64,000 nt of DNA from Tenodera sinensis (Eukaryota; Arthropoda; Insecta; Mantodea; Mantidae): the NCBI GenBank assembly GCA_030765045.1, contig CM060964.1, positions 171,024,719-171,088,718 on the forward strand. Reading direction: 5' to 3'. Of this stretch, positions 32,010-43,065 are shown in pieces (position 1 is the first letter of the stretch; each line of letters begins with the position of its first letter). The notes below the pieces were generated by a model. It worked only from the letters and a program-made list of their open reading frames with translations. It did no database searches and had not been told where the DNA came from. The position numbers and the translations under genes are program-made.

Positions 32010-32116
32010 CTTTGGTGGTTTCCTTTCGGTTGCATGGTATTACAGTATAACATGCATCATGTAGTTATGTGTGTGACAAATATGTGCTGTATTTTTAATG
32101 CCTAAGTGGATGCAGA

Positions 32117-32603
32117 GCTGGCCCTGTAGCACAGTTGGTAGAGCACCTGCCTCTGTGCAAGGGGTCCCGGGTTCGATTCCTGGCAGGGGGGTTAGGAAGT
32201 TTTCTCCAGCCAGAATTATTCCTCATCCTTCCCTGAGTCTGGAAGTATAATGGTGGCGCCGTGACTGAGTGGTTAGACTGCTTGCCTGTCACCTAGGCGG
32301 GACCCGCATGTGGTATTCATGGTGGACGAAGCTGCGTCTGGACAGGTTTTCTCCGGTTTCCCCCGCCATTAATTCCACCAACGGCTCTATTATCACCCTT
32401 CCAATCATCCATTTCGCCTGCATTTCATATCATCCTCTTCCACACTCTCATACTTGGTGCTTGGCTGACTGCCTGCTTCCAGGTCTTCACTCTGTCTGGT
32501 CCAGAGGTCCCTCTGCTCCCCGACAGGCGTCTGACCCTAGGCTGGCGTGTAAGTCCTAGGAGGTGTAAGTCCTACATAAGGGGAGGGTAATCAGGGAAAG
32601 AAG
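32117..32603 (+). mobile_element. Dimeric tRNA-derived SINE, 13-bp target duplication
   Basis: A 487-bp body between perfect copies of aagtggatgcaga (32104-32116 and 32604-32616). The head holds a polymerase III A box (TAGCACAGTTGG, near 32128) and B box (GGGTTCGATTCC, near 32169) in tRNA-like order. A second tRNA-like head starts near 32252 (GTGACTGAGTGGTTAGAC). The tail is pyrimidine-rich and G+C-rich. The perfect duplication suggests a fairly recent insertion. Confidence 0.9.
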
Positions 32604-32616
32604 AAGTGGATGCAGA

Positions 32617-33892
32617 ACATTACGGAAACACATAAACTACAGGTGTGTTACTTATAATATTAAAAATGTGGACCCATTTCAAAAGTACCTGCCTTGATGT
32701 ATCTCTCTTGCTCTTCTCCATTTTGGTTGCTTCTACCCATCGCTCGTGGGTGTCTCTGTGCAGCATCTTAGTAAAGGACAATATACCTATTATTGTTCTT
32801 AAATCTTCATGCCTTATATTTTCTATTTAATCCTTTACCTGCTGAATTCATTTCTTTTCAGGAATTTTGAGAACTTTGTTGATTTTTTATGCCATAAGCC
32901 TCCAATTAAGATATATATTACAATAATTATATTTTTAAAAATATCATTATCCTCAATTTCTTTGTTGTTTCTATTTGGGTACATTGGTGGTTAGAATGAA
33001 CATTTTGGAGAAATTTGGTTTAAGTACAGAATTTGTTTCATTTATGAAATTTTACAAAAATAAAAAAAAAAAATTAAAAAAAAAACTAATGAATTCCTGT
33101 GTATAAACTGTTTGAAACATATTTTGAAATGAAATTTAGTTATATTTGGGGTAAAATAAAACCTCACAGTGGATTTGCCAAGCACCAACAACTGTCATAT
33201 TCAAACCATTTACAAAAGATTCCACCACAACTTGCAGTAAAGTATAAAAGTTACTCCGCACTATGACGGTGCCTACCACTCAAGATAATGTTGGTATCCT
33301 GTTTATCTACATTACCTTTCATGAATTATATATGTGAATGTATCAGATTTTTTATTTCAAGGAATTTTATAGCCATGCGCTCATGGCAGCCAATGACCAT
33401 TTCCCCCAAATATTCATTTTCCCAACTGAAAGAACAAAAATAAATCTTTTTCTGTCTGAATTTTGATTCTTTGTTTTTCATGTTTGAAATCTAAATCTGT
33501 GTAACAACCAGCAGGAAACTGAACTATTAGCTGTTTAATGAATTATTCACAAGTTCATTTTAATTCATTGACCTGTACTATAATTTTCTCATCTAATTTC
33601 CCACATAAGTGCAGTTAAGTTAAGGGCAGTAGTATTTGTAAGCTTCATAACCATTTTTGTTGAATTTTGTTTTTATCATGAAGAATACCCTGGTTGAAAT
33701 TGATTTCATATATGTTAATAATATGTTAATTTGCCGCCCCCCCCCCCACCCCCCGTTCCCCATTTCTGTCGGATATTGAGTGATTTATTATCCTTGAGTA
33801 ATTTGGTGACACTTCTACACTTCATTTGGTATTCCACTGTCACTGTCTCTGAATTTGCAAATGCACCATCAATTATTTTATTTTGCTTCCAG
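32617..33892 (+). other. Sec31 intron, no gene recognised
   Basis: AT-rich. Holds an A-rich tract (33058-33086) and a C-rich run (33737-33754). The polypyrimidine tract of the next exon's acceptor closes it. Confidence 0.6.
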
Positions 33893-34047
33893 ATACTGAA
33901 GGGTTGATATCCCAGGCATTGCTAGTAGGTGATATTGACGCAGCAGTGGAACTGTGTATGAAAAATGCATGGTATGCAGATGCTATAATTTTGGCAACGG
34001 CTGGAAGTATGGAGTTGCAGGAAAGGACTCGGCTTCAGTATTTAGAA
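33893..34047 (+). CDS. Sec31: Sec31 exon encoding the conserved GLISQALL block
   Basis: A 155-bp exon, acceptor ttgcttccag and donor gtgagt. Its first two bases complete an Asp codon with the G that ends the exon at 7263; 51 codons follow, ending in phase 0. The peptide reads TEGLISQALLVGDIDAAVEL, then CMKNAWYADAIILATAGSME and ends LQYLE. This is the best conserved part of metazoan Sec31, the start of the alpha-solenoid (ancestral coatomer element 1) that forms the COPII cage edge with Sec13. No substitutions disrupt the block. Confidence 0.93.
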
Positions 34048-34439
34048 GTGAGTAGAATATCATCCTTCCAATCCTGCTGGATAAGACCTTTGTCCCTCCT
34101 ACTCCATCAGTGAGGTCACAAAAATCTACACATATGTTAAAAAAAATAAATAAAATCGAGTAATATTATGAATATCTAATGGTAAAATGGTACAGAGAAA
34201 AAGATTGTATTTTCTGACTTGTTTATGAATGTCAGTTGTGATTTCTTATTGACCAAGTTAGGGTACAGCAGTTTTAGCCTGTGTGATCAACTTCTCATTT
34301 CCTTTTAACTTAGCTTCATGTACAACTCTGTTTAAAATATTGCAACAAGATTTGTAGCATATTCTGAGATGTTCCCTATTGGCTATTTTACATCAGCTTA
34401 TTACTGCCTCTTTCTTTTACAAGATATTGTTTCTGCCGT

Positions 34440-35310
34440 TGTTATCTATTTCTGCATTTTACCATTCAGATTTGAAGAGCTAATTAGTTTTTTGATGGAG
34501 AATGCTGTATCAAAGTAATTTCTGATGGTATTTAGAAATATTGATGTTCTTTCATTAGTATCAATTTTGGATATTATGTCTGTCCATATCTCTTTTTCTA
34601 ATAAATTATTAAAATAATGTACATTTTTCTCACTGAATGATCTGTTATAGCCAATGGATTTATTTGCTTTTGTTGCTATATTACCATTTATCTGCATGTA
34701 TAGAACATTAGCATTATGATCCAAAATTCCTAAGTTTACATTATAAACACTAAGTGGAGGGGAATTACAGCTAATTATTATTTAATACAAGCAACTTTCA
34801 AGATGGAAGTAATGCGTGTTGGTGTATTTATAGTTCCTATTAGGTTATATGACTGAAATAATGATCAAAAATCATTTACACTACTATTGCTAGATAGGAA
34901 ATTTATATTCTGATCCCCACACGAAATAAGCTGCATGTGTTTTCTTGCAAGTCCATTTAACAGGATCTCAAAATATTTGAGAAAAGTTTTTAAACAGCTA
35001 CTTGATCTATAGATACGCATAACTGAAAAAGTGTAATTTGCAGCAAATGTCTGTGACTGTATGCTCAAAAGACAGTCTTACATTTAGGTAATATGTTGCC
35101 TTGTTTTTGCTGCATTTTAATTGATTTTTTGCGTAAATTGCTACACCTCCATTTTTAAGAGGTGTTCAACAGAAGGAACCAACAGTATTAAAGTTAGCAA
35201 TGCGATGAGACTATTTCATCATATACTAGCCATTGTTCTCTACAGCACATGATTTCATTACTTAATAGCACTTCTAATTTTTGTTTCTAAGCCATTGGAC
35301 ATTTTGATGC
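34440..35310 (-). pseudogene. LINE fragment (endonuclease and pre-RT region)
   Basis: Minus-strand text inside the Sec31 intron. The endonuclease part reads RIYRSSSCLKTFLKYFEILL, CGDQNINFLSSNSSVNDF (consensus C-G-D-x-N-I-x-F, an APE-type nuclease core) and weak upstream GGVAIYAKNQL. The pre-RT part reads SFSEKNVHYFNNLLEKEIW and FLNTIRNYFDTAFSIKK. Several stops. The layout suggests a CR1/Daphne-like clade, but I am not sure. Both ends are truncated; no poly(A) or target duplication seen. Confidence 0.7.
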
Positions 35311-35530
35311 ATTAAGGTAAACTTACTGGACTGAATTTCTTTACCAGATGTCCTAGAAAGGCATAACATAGACTGCTTGGATATTTGGACTAGTCTTTAA
35401 TAATTATATTAATCCTTTATTTTAATTTTTAATCTTACACTCTTATTTCATATTTCAGTGAGCAAACATTAAATTTATACATAGTGCAGTAATAGAAACA
35501 GGAAATATTTTAAATGTACTTACCTTTCAG

Positions 35531-35681
35531 CAAAGGAAAGGGCCATTGTCAATGCTGATTTCAGCAGTTGTGACAGAAGATTGGAGCAAAATTGTAAAGA
35601 ACAATGATCTAGATAGCTGGAAGGAAGTATTAGCTGCAGCACTCACTCATTGCAAAACAGAAGATTTTCCTGTTATCTGTG
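35531..35681 (+). CDS. Sec31: Sec31 exon following the GLISQALL exon
   Basis: A 151-bp exon with acceptor acctttcag and donor gtaagt, starting in phase 0 as required by the previous exon. It reads QRKGPLSMLISAVVTEDWSK, then IVKNNDLDSWKEVLAAALTH and CKTEDFPVIC, and ends one base into a Gly codon. This continues the Sec31 alpha-solenoid: the 'I-T-A-V-V... W-K-E-I-V... W-R-E-A-L-A-A-x-L-T-Y' pattern of animal Sec31. The next exon, which should encode the 'L-C-D-L-L-G-x-R-L-E' segment, is not found before 64000. Confidence 0.92.
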
Positions 35682-36169
35682 GTAAGTAATCTGTGGTACT
35701 GAAGCATTTACATCTTGGCCCCTGGCCCTTTTGTCATTGGATAACCTCTAAGATTCCTTATATACATTTATATTTTGATGTGTGTCGTTTATTTCTTTTG
35801 CTAATGCTTATAACTTCCTTCAATATATCTTTTATTATTAATTTTGCCTTTTGAACCACTTTTCTCACCTTTATGCTTTCATTATTATTTTTAAACCACT
35901 CAGTTCATTTTAGATGATAAATTATTTTATGCCAACCAACTTATTAATGGTTTTTATACATACATGCTGTGTCTGTGGGCGGGGAGGGGGTAATTTATCA
36001 TCTAAAGGTTATTTAATTAAAACCTGGCACATAAAGTACTTAGGATTGTAAGTCGTCCTTAGGGTACTTATCTCAGATGTGAGATACCCTAGTAGTCAAC
36101 TGGGAAAATATTAATTGGCTGGGGAATTTAATGTCATGCTGGCAAGTTGCCATGGCAGCTCTGTGGTTC
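35682..36169 (+). other. Start of a long Sec31 intron, no gene recognised
   Basis: AT-rich, with a G-rich patch near 35978-35990. The minus-strand LINE begins near 36170. No further Sec31 exon was recognised through 64000. Confidence 0.5.
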
Positions 36170-37690
36170 TGTTTCTTTTCTCAAAGACTTTGAAATAATT
36201 CCTGTCTCCCTATATCCTCCACCCTATTCCTTACCTCTTTCCAAAAACCTCTAGCTAATCGCTCCCTCTCCTCCCATTTATTCCCCATTCCAATTTCCTA
36301 TAGAGCTCTCTTCAATCCCCATCCCATTAAGGGCTCTTTCCTGCATTATTAAACACTGCCTCAAAATATTTTGACCTTGCATTAATCTTATTCTGTACCA
36401 ATATTTTAATATCCTTCCACAATCATTCCCTTACTACCAACTTTCACATTTCCAGCATTTCTGCACCATTTGGCACTGATATAGTTAATCTCAGTACCTG
36501 TTTACAAAATAATCTATTTATTCTATCCAGCTCATCCCATTCCTCCTTACTTCCCCAAATCTCTATCCCATAGGCCATTTTTGCTTCCACCACCGTCACA
36601 TATATTCTTTCCAGCCACTTGGCTTGTATTCCTGGTATCTTTTGTAAATAGTCTTATAGTGTTCATCACTATTTTTCCCTTTGCTAAAGCATTAATCTTT
36701 TGATCATTTCATCTCCCATTACTACTCAATCTCATCCCTAGATAGTTGAATTTCCTCATCACTTGCTGCTCCTCCCCTCCCACATTCCACTTTTCCTCCC
36801 TCTTCAATGTATTTCCTCTTTTAAAAACCATTGCCTTTGACTTTTTATAATTTATTTTCAAACCCCACTTCCTCCAATTTAAATCGAACTTACCATTAAA
36901 TCATCTGCAAAAAGAAAACCTGGTATTTCTCTGTTGTTCACAGTAGGCAAATACAAATTATCTTTATCTAACTCATCCAGTATATCATCTATAAATAAAT
37001 TAAACAGTATAGACCTAAGTTTACATTCCTGTCTTAACCCCTTATTACTTGTAACTTTCTCTTTTACTTCATTTCCATTCAACCTAATACAAAACATATT
37101 ATTCCTATATATATTTTGTATTGGTTTAATAAATTTTGTATTTAATCCTTTCAATCTCAATTTCACCCATAATGCTTCCCTATCTATAATACCAAAAGCT
37201 TTCTCTAAATCGATAAATGCCATACATACTTTCCCTCTTTTAATACTCATATATTTGTTCACAATTGATTTAATTACAAAAATAGTACCCACTGTTCTCT
37301 TTCCTTTTCTAAATCCTGCCTGAAATTCTGATATATCATCTTCGTCCTCCACCCAGCATTATAATCTTCTTGCTAAAATCCCTACATAGAATTTTCCTAA
37401 TACTGACAATAAACTAATTCCCCTGTAGTTAACTAGGTCATCAATCCTCCCTTTTCCTTTATAAATCGGTACAATTATACTTGTCCTCCAACAATATGGT
37501 ACCCACCCTTCTTTAAATATGCTATTCATCATCTTTACTAATATCTCCTTTCTTTATCCTCTATCCATGCTTTCCAGAATTCCCCTGGAATACCATCAAG
37601 TCCTACTGCTTTCTTATTTGTTAATCTTTTTGTTTCTTCCTACACTTTGTTTACAGTTCTCTCTTTGTCTAGACTAGCTATATAGTCTAC
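36170..37690 (-). pseudogene. LINE ORF2 reverse transcriptase and C-terminus
   Basis: RT text on the minus strand: KKAVGLDGIPGEFWKAWIED near 37600, then SEFQAGFRKGKRTVGTIF, MAFIDLEKAFGIIDREALW, a decayed GLRQECKLRSILFNLFIDD (usually G-x-R-Q-G-C-x-L-S) and GFLFADDLMV, the catalytic F/Y-A-D-D box. Downstream VEAKMAYGIEIWGSKEEWDE and a GNKWEERERLARGF-like end (to about 36190) are the post-RT region. In-frame stops and shifts appear both sides of 36880, so it is inactive. Confidence 0.85.
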
Positions 37691-37830
37691 ATTTAACATC
37701 ACCAAATTCAGGTTGACTATAAGAAGAGGTGGAATCAGAACTAAAAAATTTAGTGCCATAACCGGGATTTGAACCACGGATCTTCTGCTCATCCAGTGGC
37801 TGCTCTAACCACTAGGTTGATTTCTTTATT
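37690..37830 (-). mobile_element. tRNA-derived SINE inside LINE ORF2
   Basis: On the minus strand A box TAGTGGTTAGAGC (near 37818) and B box GTGGTTCAAATCC (near 37775) in tRNA-like order, followed by an unrelated 3' part. It interrupts LINE ORF2 coding text. A target duplication was not found. It is not a functional tRNA gene, because it lacks a closed acceptor stem. Confidence 0.65.
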
Positions 37831-38387
37831 TTCTGTACCCAGACAATTTTTAAAATAACTATACCATACTTCCGGCCTTATAATATTTTGCCTGTTAACA
37901 TTTCTATACATTCCTCTAGTTATTTACCATACTCTATCAGTGTCCTTTTTAGTAGCTGCTTCAAGTAAATTTTTACTTATTCTCTCCCCTCACTCCATCC
38001 TTTTTATTTCAATTAAGCATTTATAACTCCATTTCATTATTATAAAATTTTCTCTTGTCTCTTGGTTTCCTTGTATCTTCCTCCTCCTTAATTCCTGTTC
38101 CATCCTCCTCTTGGCCCCTTTACATTCATCATCGAACTACCCCTCTCTCTTACCTTGATACACATTCCTTTGTGTAATTCTATATCCTGCCTTTTTAACT
38201 ATCACCTCAATTTTCTCAATTGTATCATCAGATTTCCTCATTTGTAACAATTCACTTATATCTTCCTTTATACCCCTATCTAGCAGTACATTTAGTCTTC
38301 CCAGATATAACCCTTCCTCTTCTCCACTTAAATACATTTATTATTTTTCCCCTCTCACAGGTTGATAATACTCCACCCCTCCCTTAA

Positions 38388-40872
38388 CCTCTTGAGCGAC
38401 AGCCATTTAAAAGCTCTGCAGCCCGAGAACGGATACCCAATATCCAGCGCAGGGCATTTAAATTGTTAAATGCGCTAAAAGTGCTTCCTAAATACACAGC
38501 TGTATTTTGCGTAAATTTTAAGTTATTTTAATAAAACAAAAACTGGTATAAAACTCATTATATGCAGTATACATGTACATCATCAGCAATGTTGAGTTGC
38601 ATTTACAAATCGTTGAAATGGCACTATTTGTTTCACTGTGGTAAAAAGTTAACTTTGCTTTGTCGAACGCGCCTAATATAAGTTCTGTGAAAGAAACAGT
38701 AGTCGACCCATTGTATGTGTGGCCCTTGCATCAGCAAAACAAAGCGTAGTGTGAAATAAAGCACTAGTGTATGCGTGGTCTGTGAGTCATCAGAATAAAG
38801 CAGGTTTGCAATTTTTCCTTACACGTGTTTCGTAACTTGGATATAGCTTACAGGCTCCGTTTGTTTCTTTCTTGAAATGCATACGTATACTTTCCTGCTT
38901 GTAGCTGAAGTGAGAAGCTATTGAGTGTTACATCTCAGAGCTAAAACATGGCATGAACAAGCAGTGTTGCACAAAGGTTAGCGAGTGGTGGAAGTGTAAG
39001 GGCTTCTGAAATTACACACGATAATGTGGAGGACTTCTTGCTGTGTGACAGCGATTTGGATATTGATGGCGAATTTTCCGAATTTGAGGGGGTGTGGAGG
39101 ATATAGGTACAAGTAGCAGTGAGGAAGAACGTGACCAACTTCCTTCAGGTGTTCGTGAAGAGTCAGCATTGTGGAGTGCTGAAAACAATTCCAATACAAA
39201 CAGGCACATCTTCACGAGCACAGGGTCTGGTGTTCAATCCCAGGCTCAGCTGACTTCTGACAGCCAACCAATTGAAATTTTTACAAAATTTTTTACTACC
39301 GACTTAGTGTCTCTCATTGTTTCAGAAACAAATGTATATGCGAGTAAGGTGAAGGAAGACCTGCTCTCTAAAGGTAAATTAGGGCCTAAGAGCAGAATTC
39401 AAAGGTGGACAGAAGTAACACTCAATGAGATTTACAGGCTAATTGGTCTAATTATACTTATGGGTGTTATTTGTAAACCTGCATTATACATGTATTGGTC
39501 CACAGATGACATGCTAGCTACTCCTTTTTTTGGAAAATGCATGTCAAATAACAGGTTTACTTCAATTTTGCGGTTCCTTCATTTCACCTGCACAGAGAAT
39601 GTAAATGACAAACTCCACAAAATTAGGCCTGTTTTCGATTATATTATTTCAAAATTTAAAGAAAATTATGTGCCTGGTGAAAAGGTCACTGTTGATGAAA
39701 GCCTAATGCTTTGGAAGGGCCGCTTAGGTTGGAAGCAATAAGGGCTAGATTTGGCATAAAGAGTTTTGATGTTTGTGAAAGTAAAATGGGATATCTTTAC
39801 AATAGCTGCATTTACACTGGTCAAGGGACTGACAATACTGGAGACAAAGATTTGGGCTTATCTGGCTCCATAGTAATGCACCTAATGGAACCTGTGCTTG
39901 ATCAGGGTAGGACTGTGTACTTAGATAACTGGTACAGCTCTCCTAAATTATTCATGGCCTTACACAAAAGAAAGACTAATGCAATTGGAACAGTACGTTC
40001 AAATCGTATTGGTTTGCCAAAAGATGTGAATACAAAGGCTCTAAGGAGAGGGGAAATGGAGGTGCATCAGCTCCCACCTTTGACCTACCTTGCCTGGCAG
40101 GACAGGAGGGTAGTTACGGCATTATCCAATTGCAGCTCTAAGATTTTGATGATTGACACTGGAAAAACAGATGCCCATACCAAAATGTGCATTTTCAAGC
40201 CTGACGTTATCCAGGAATACAATATGCACATGGGCGGTGTCGATCTAGTAGATCAGGTATTGCAAGCATATCCCTCTTTACGAAAAACAGTGAAATGGTA
40301 TAAAAAGGTATTTTTGCACCAGCTGGATATAACCATATACAATTGTTTGGTAATTTGGAGAGCTCTAAACCCACACAAGACAATGACCTACCTGGACTTT
40401 CGACTATCAATAGCTCGCAGCCTAATTGAACAATACCAGGTTGAGAGGCCTCTTCATACTGGGGGTAGAAAATCCAAAACCCCTGCACCCCTCAGACTTC
40501 AAGGAAAACATTATCCTAAAAGGATACCGTCAACAGCAAAGAAGTCCCGCCCATCTCGAAGGTGTTTCGTGTGCCGCAAGAAGGGAATCCGTAAGGAAAC
40601 TGGGATGATCTGTGGCGAATGTGGAGATGTGCCCTTGTGTGTTTATCCCTGTTTTGAGGCATATCACTGCAGAAGGAACATATAAAGGTAAGCCAGTAAA
40701 GCATATAGAATTTAATTAAATGTTTCATAACGGGGGAAAATTAAAATAAGTTGAGTTAGATAGTGGATAAATAAGGGTTAAATGCACAAACGCACAGGAC
40801 GTGTATACACGTCCATATCGCTCGTCCGTCATTTTAAATGGACGTGATTTCACGTCCATATCCCTGAAGAGG
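38388..40872 (+). mobile_element. piggyBac element in TTAA
   Basis: A 2485-bp insertion bordered by TTAA at 38384-38387 and 40873-40876. Tips CCTCTTGAGCG and (reverse-complemented) CCTCTTCAGGG. The right end has subterminal repeats of acgtccatat (about 40808 and 40853). It interrupts the minus-strand LINE endonuclease gene. Excision of the element with one TTAA restores continuous LINE codons (ATT AAG GGA GGG). Confidence 0.95.
38948..40685 (+). pseudogene. piggyBac transposase, broken by a stop and frameshifts
   Basis: The probable start is ATG 38948, followed at codon 3 by TGA. An acidic N-terminus (LCDSDLDIDGEFSEFEG) is separated by a shift near 39088 from GTSSSEEERDQLPSGV. The DDE core is present in order: VDESLMLWKGRL (near 39700), a second lesion near 39735 with loss of a few residues, ARFGIKSFDVCESKMGYLYN, YLDNWYSSPKLFMALHKRKT (near 39920) and MHMGGVDLVDQV (near 40235). 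These hold the three catalytic aspartates. A C-terminal Cys-rich zinc-binding domain (CFVCRKKG ... CGECGDVPLCVYPCFEAYHC) targets the element ends in this family. With three lesions it cannot make full transposase. Confidence 0.93.
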
Positions 40873-40876
40873 TTAA

Positions 40877-41053
40877 TTCTAAAAGTAGCCTTCAGTGGGA
40901 AATGATAACTAGTAAATGCACCTTGGACCATTTCAAAATCCATGAATGCATCCTCAATATCCAAAGAATAAAGTAAATAATCCACAACACTCTGCCCGTT
41001 ACTATTTAGGAATGTAATTTCACCCATCTGATCCTTCCCTTTAACCCCATTAG
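40877..41053 (-). pseudogene. LINE endonuclease C-terminal piece
   Basis: Minus-strand text VKGKDQMGEITFLNSNGQSV, VDYLLYSLDIEDAF and FHFPLKATFRI-like end (here SYHFPLKATFRI). This is the last strand-helix of the APE-type nuclease, where the usual S-D-H has become S-Y-H. It joins the piece at 46044 across the hAT insertion and the piece at 38383 across the piggyBac insertion. Confidence 0.8.
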
Positions 41054-41642
41054 TACGGACATGCGTAATTCACGATCACGATAATATGATTTTATTTGCA
41101 AATTTTAAGATTTTTTAATTAAAAATGCAAATTTTGACATTTTCCCATTATATTCACGAATGTTAATGTTTAGTCTTTATTAAACTGTCATTTTTATATT
41201 TTGACCCTTCCCGAGCACAATAAATTTAAATGCTGGGTGATTTTATCTGCATACAATTTTCTCATTATTTTGATGACACATAAGGTATAGTGCGGGTGAC
41301 AATCGCCAGTGGCTATGGAAGAACTGTTCAGAGAAAATACAAATGGTGTTTGTTGAAGTTCAATGTTGATAGTACATAAAACACTCATTTTCCAGAGTGT
41401 GTTGCCTAGCGCGTCTGAGAATCAATTCAGTTTGTTGTTTGTTTCCTCTGCTTGTTCTTTTTATGTTTATGGCGTGCATATAGAAAGTGGTCAAAGTTGT
41501 GATACTTTAAGTGCTGTTTTTGTTGAATTGAGAAGTATTGCCATATTGCTATAAACAAAACATTTTAGACTTTTTTTTTTCTTTGGTCTTACTAAACCTC
41601 GTGGTGTAGTGCTACAATATATAACCCAAAAGGCGACCGTAA

Positions 41643-42900
41643 AATGACAAAAGTTGTTCATGCCAAAAGTCGCGCAAGTGAATTTAGAGCAGATGGACTT
41701 TTGCAAGTGACGTTAATACTGTATGCCATAAATAATGGAACATGACTATATCATGGGAAAGAAAAGATCTTACTGAGACACTACAACTTTACAAAAGTTT
41801 TGGCCTTCTCAACAATTTGTTTCCAGACTTTTCTATTTTGTATGCAAACAGGCCAATTTTTTATTTTTATATGCTTAATGTCATCAAGTACATTGTCTAA
41901 CCATCTATTTTTGTAACGGCCCCTTAATCTTGGTTTCATTGGGGTCCATTTATATATTCTTCTAACCATTCTATCATCCAGGGTCCGATTTGTGTGTCCA
42001 AACCATTGTAATCTTAAAGCTTTTATGTGGTTAATGATATTTTCATTTTTGATTAATTTGTTTAATTTGTTATTATAACATATTCTCATTGTATTATTAT
42101 TTTGTTTCACTGCTCCAAATATAGTAAGTAATATCCTTCTTTTGAACACCATTAGCTTTTGTTTATTTGTTTCGTTAAGGACCCAGGTTTCACACGCATA
42201 TGTTACAATAGGTCTGACTATGGATTTGTATAATTTTATTTTTGCTGACTTAGATACTAACTTACTCCTAAATAGAAATTTGTTAGCATAGAAAGCTTTA
42301 TTACCTAGAGCAATTCTTTCTTTAATTCATTCTTTATATCATTGTTATTATTGATTATAGACCCGTGATATTTAAAAGAATCCACTCCTTCTAATTTTGT
42401 ATTTTCTCTTTAGTCTTTCCTTTTTTTTCAGTTCACTTTAAATGTTTAGTTTTGTCTATATTTGTCATTAGGCCATATTGCTTAGACAGTTCTACCAGTT
42501 TTTTGAATGTTTCAATCAGGATAGCTTTACTTCTCATTAATAAAACATCGTCAGCATATGCCAAACATTGTTTGGATCTTGTGCTTGTATTTCCTCTGAT
42601 ATCCAATTGTGAGATTATTGAGTCGATTATTATGCTAAACAAGGTGGCAGAAAGAGGATCCCGGGAAAGAAAAAATAGCTGTACAAAACACATGGAAACC
42701 AACAAGCATAAAAAAATGTATCCTAGAAGATCGCCACAGTTCGACAGGCATCGATAGCAACATCATTCTGGGCTGCCAAAAAGAAGCAAGATATGTCTCA
42801 AGAATTGGCCAGAGATACTGCAGAAGCATTCGTCAAGGCAAATATACCTTTAGAAAAGGTGGATGATCGCAACATGAGAAAATGGATGGACAAATACATG
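41643..42900 (+). pseudogene. CGGBP1-like transposase exon 1, split by a LINE
   Basis: The start MTKVVHAKSRASEFRADG (41643-41700) is the N-terminus of CGGBP1-like proteins. After removing the LINE at 41766-42662 and one 11-bp target copy, the zinc-finger text continues MTISWERKNSCTKHMETNKH. Further on comes RQASIATSFWAAKKKQDMSQ, then ELARDTAEAFVKANIPLEKV and MRKWMDKYM, followed by a donor gtaggt at 42901. These blocks match the human CGGBP1 layout (a BED-like finger, then the N-I-P-L-E-K region). At least two frameshifts (near 41710 and 42720-42745) make it a pseudogene. Confidence 0.8.
41766..42662 (-). mobile_element. 5'-truncated LINE inside the hAT gene, 11-bp target duplication
   Basis: Flanked by gggaaagaaaa at 41755-41765 and 42663-42673. 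Its minus-strand text runs from an RT fragment starting RDPLSATLFSIIIDSIISQL with LAYADDVLLM (42433-42660) to a post-RT region with LRLQWFGHTNRTLDDRMVRR (41781-42152) and the C-terminus. The 5' break falls exactly at the G-D-P-L-S motif, a typical 5' truncation. The family differs from the 36170-48060 LINE. The 3' end has no long poly(A). Confidence 0.9.
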
Positions 42901-43065
42901 GTAGGTACAATACATAATATTTTATAAACAGTTATATTCTAGAGTATAGGTACTCTTTGGAGCGTTTTTGAATTTTCATCCATCTCTGAGCGTGACCTCA
43001 ATAAGCTGATCTTCATCTGTTGGTACTGCCAACATTTACAAAATTATATTAAGTAGATTTTCCGG

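Larger units (their letters stand above)
7264..33892 (+). other. Sec31: 26.6-kb Sec31 intron
   Basis: The interval between two phase-compatible Sec31 exons. It contains at least a dozen mobile-element insertions on both strands, annotated separately. The piece 7264-7690 holds nothing that I recognise. The intron contains one intact foreign gene, the transposase at 10789-12852, on the opposite strand. Confidence 0.7.

Noticed and set aside
32117..32190. Functional tRNA gene (+ strand)
   Set aside because: The tRNA-like head sits inside a 487-bp unit with flanking 13-bp duplications, so it is the head of a SINE.
36934..37323. 129-codon + gene
   Set aside because: Antisense shadow of the LINE reverse transcriptase; Phe/Leu/Ile-rich composition is typical of such shadows.
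37740..37825. Functional tRNA gene (minus strand)
   Set aside because: A and B boxes are present but the acceptor and anticodon stems do not close, and the 3' part is unrelated; better explained as a SINE.
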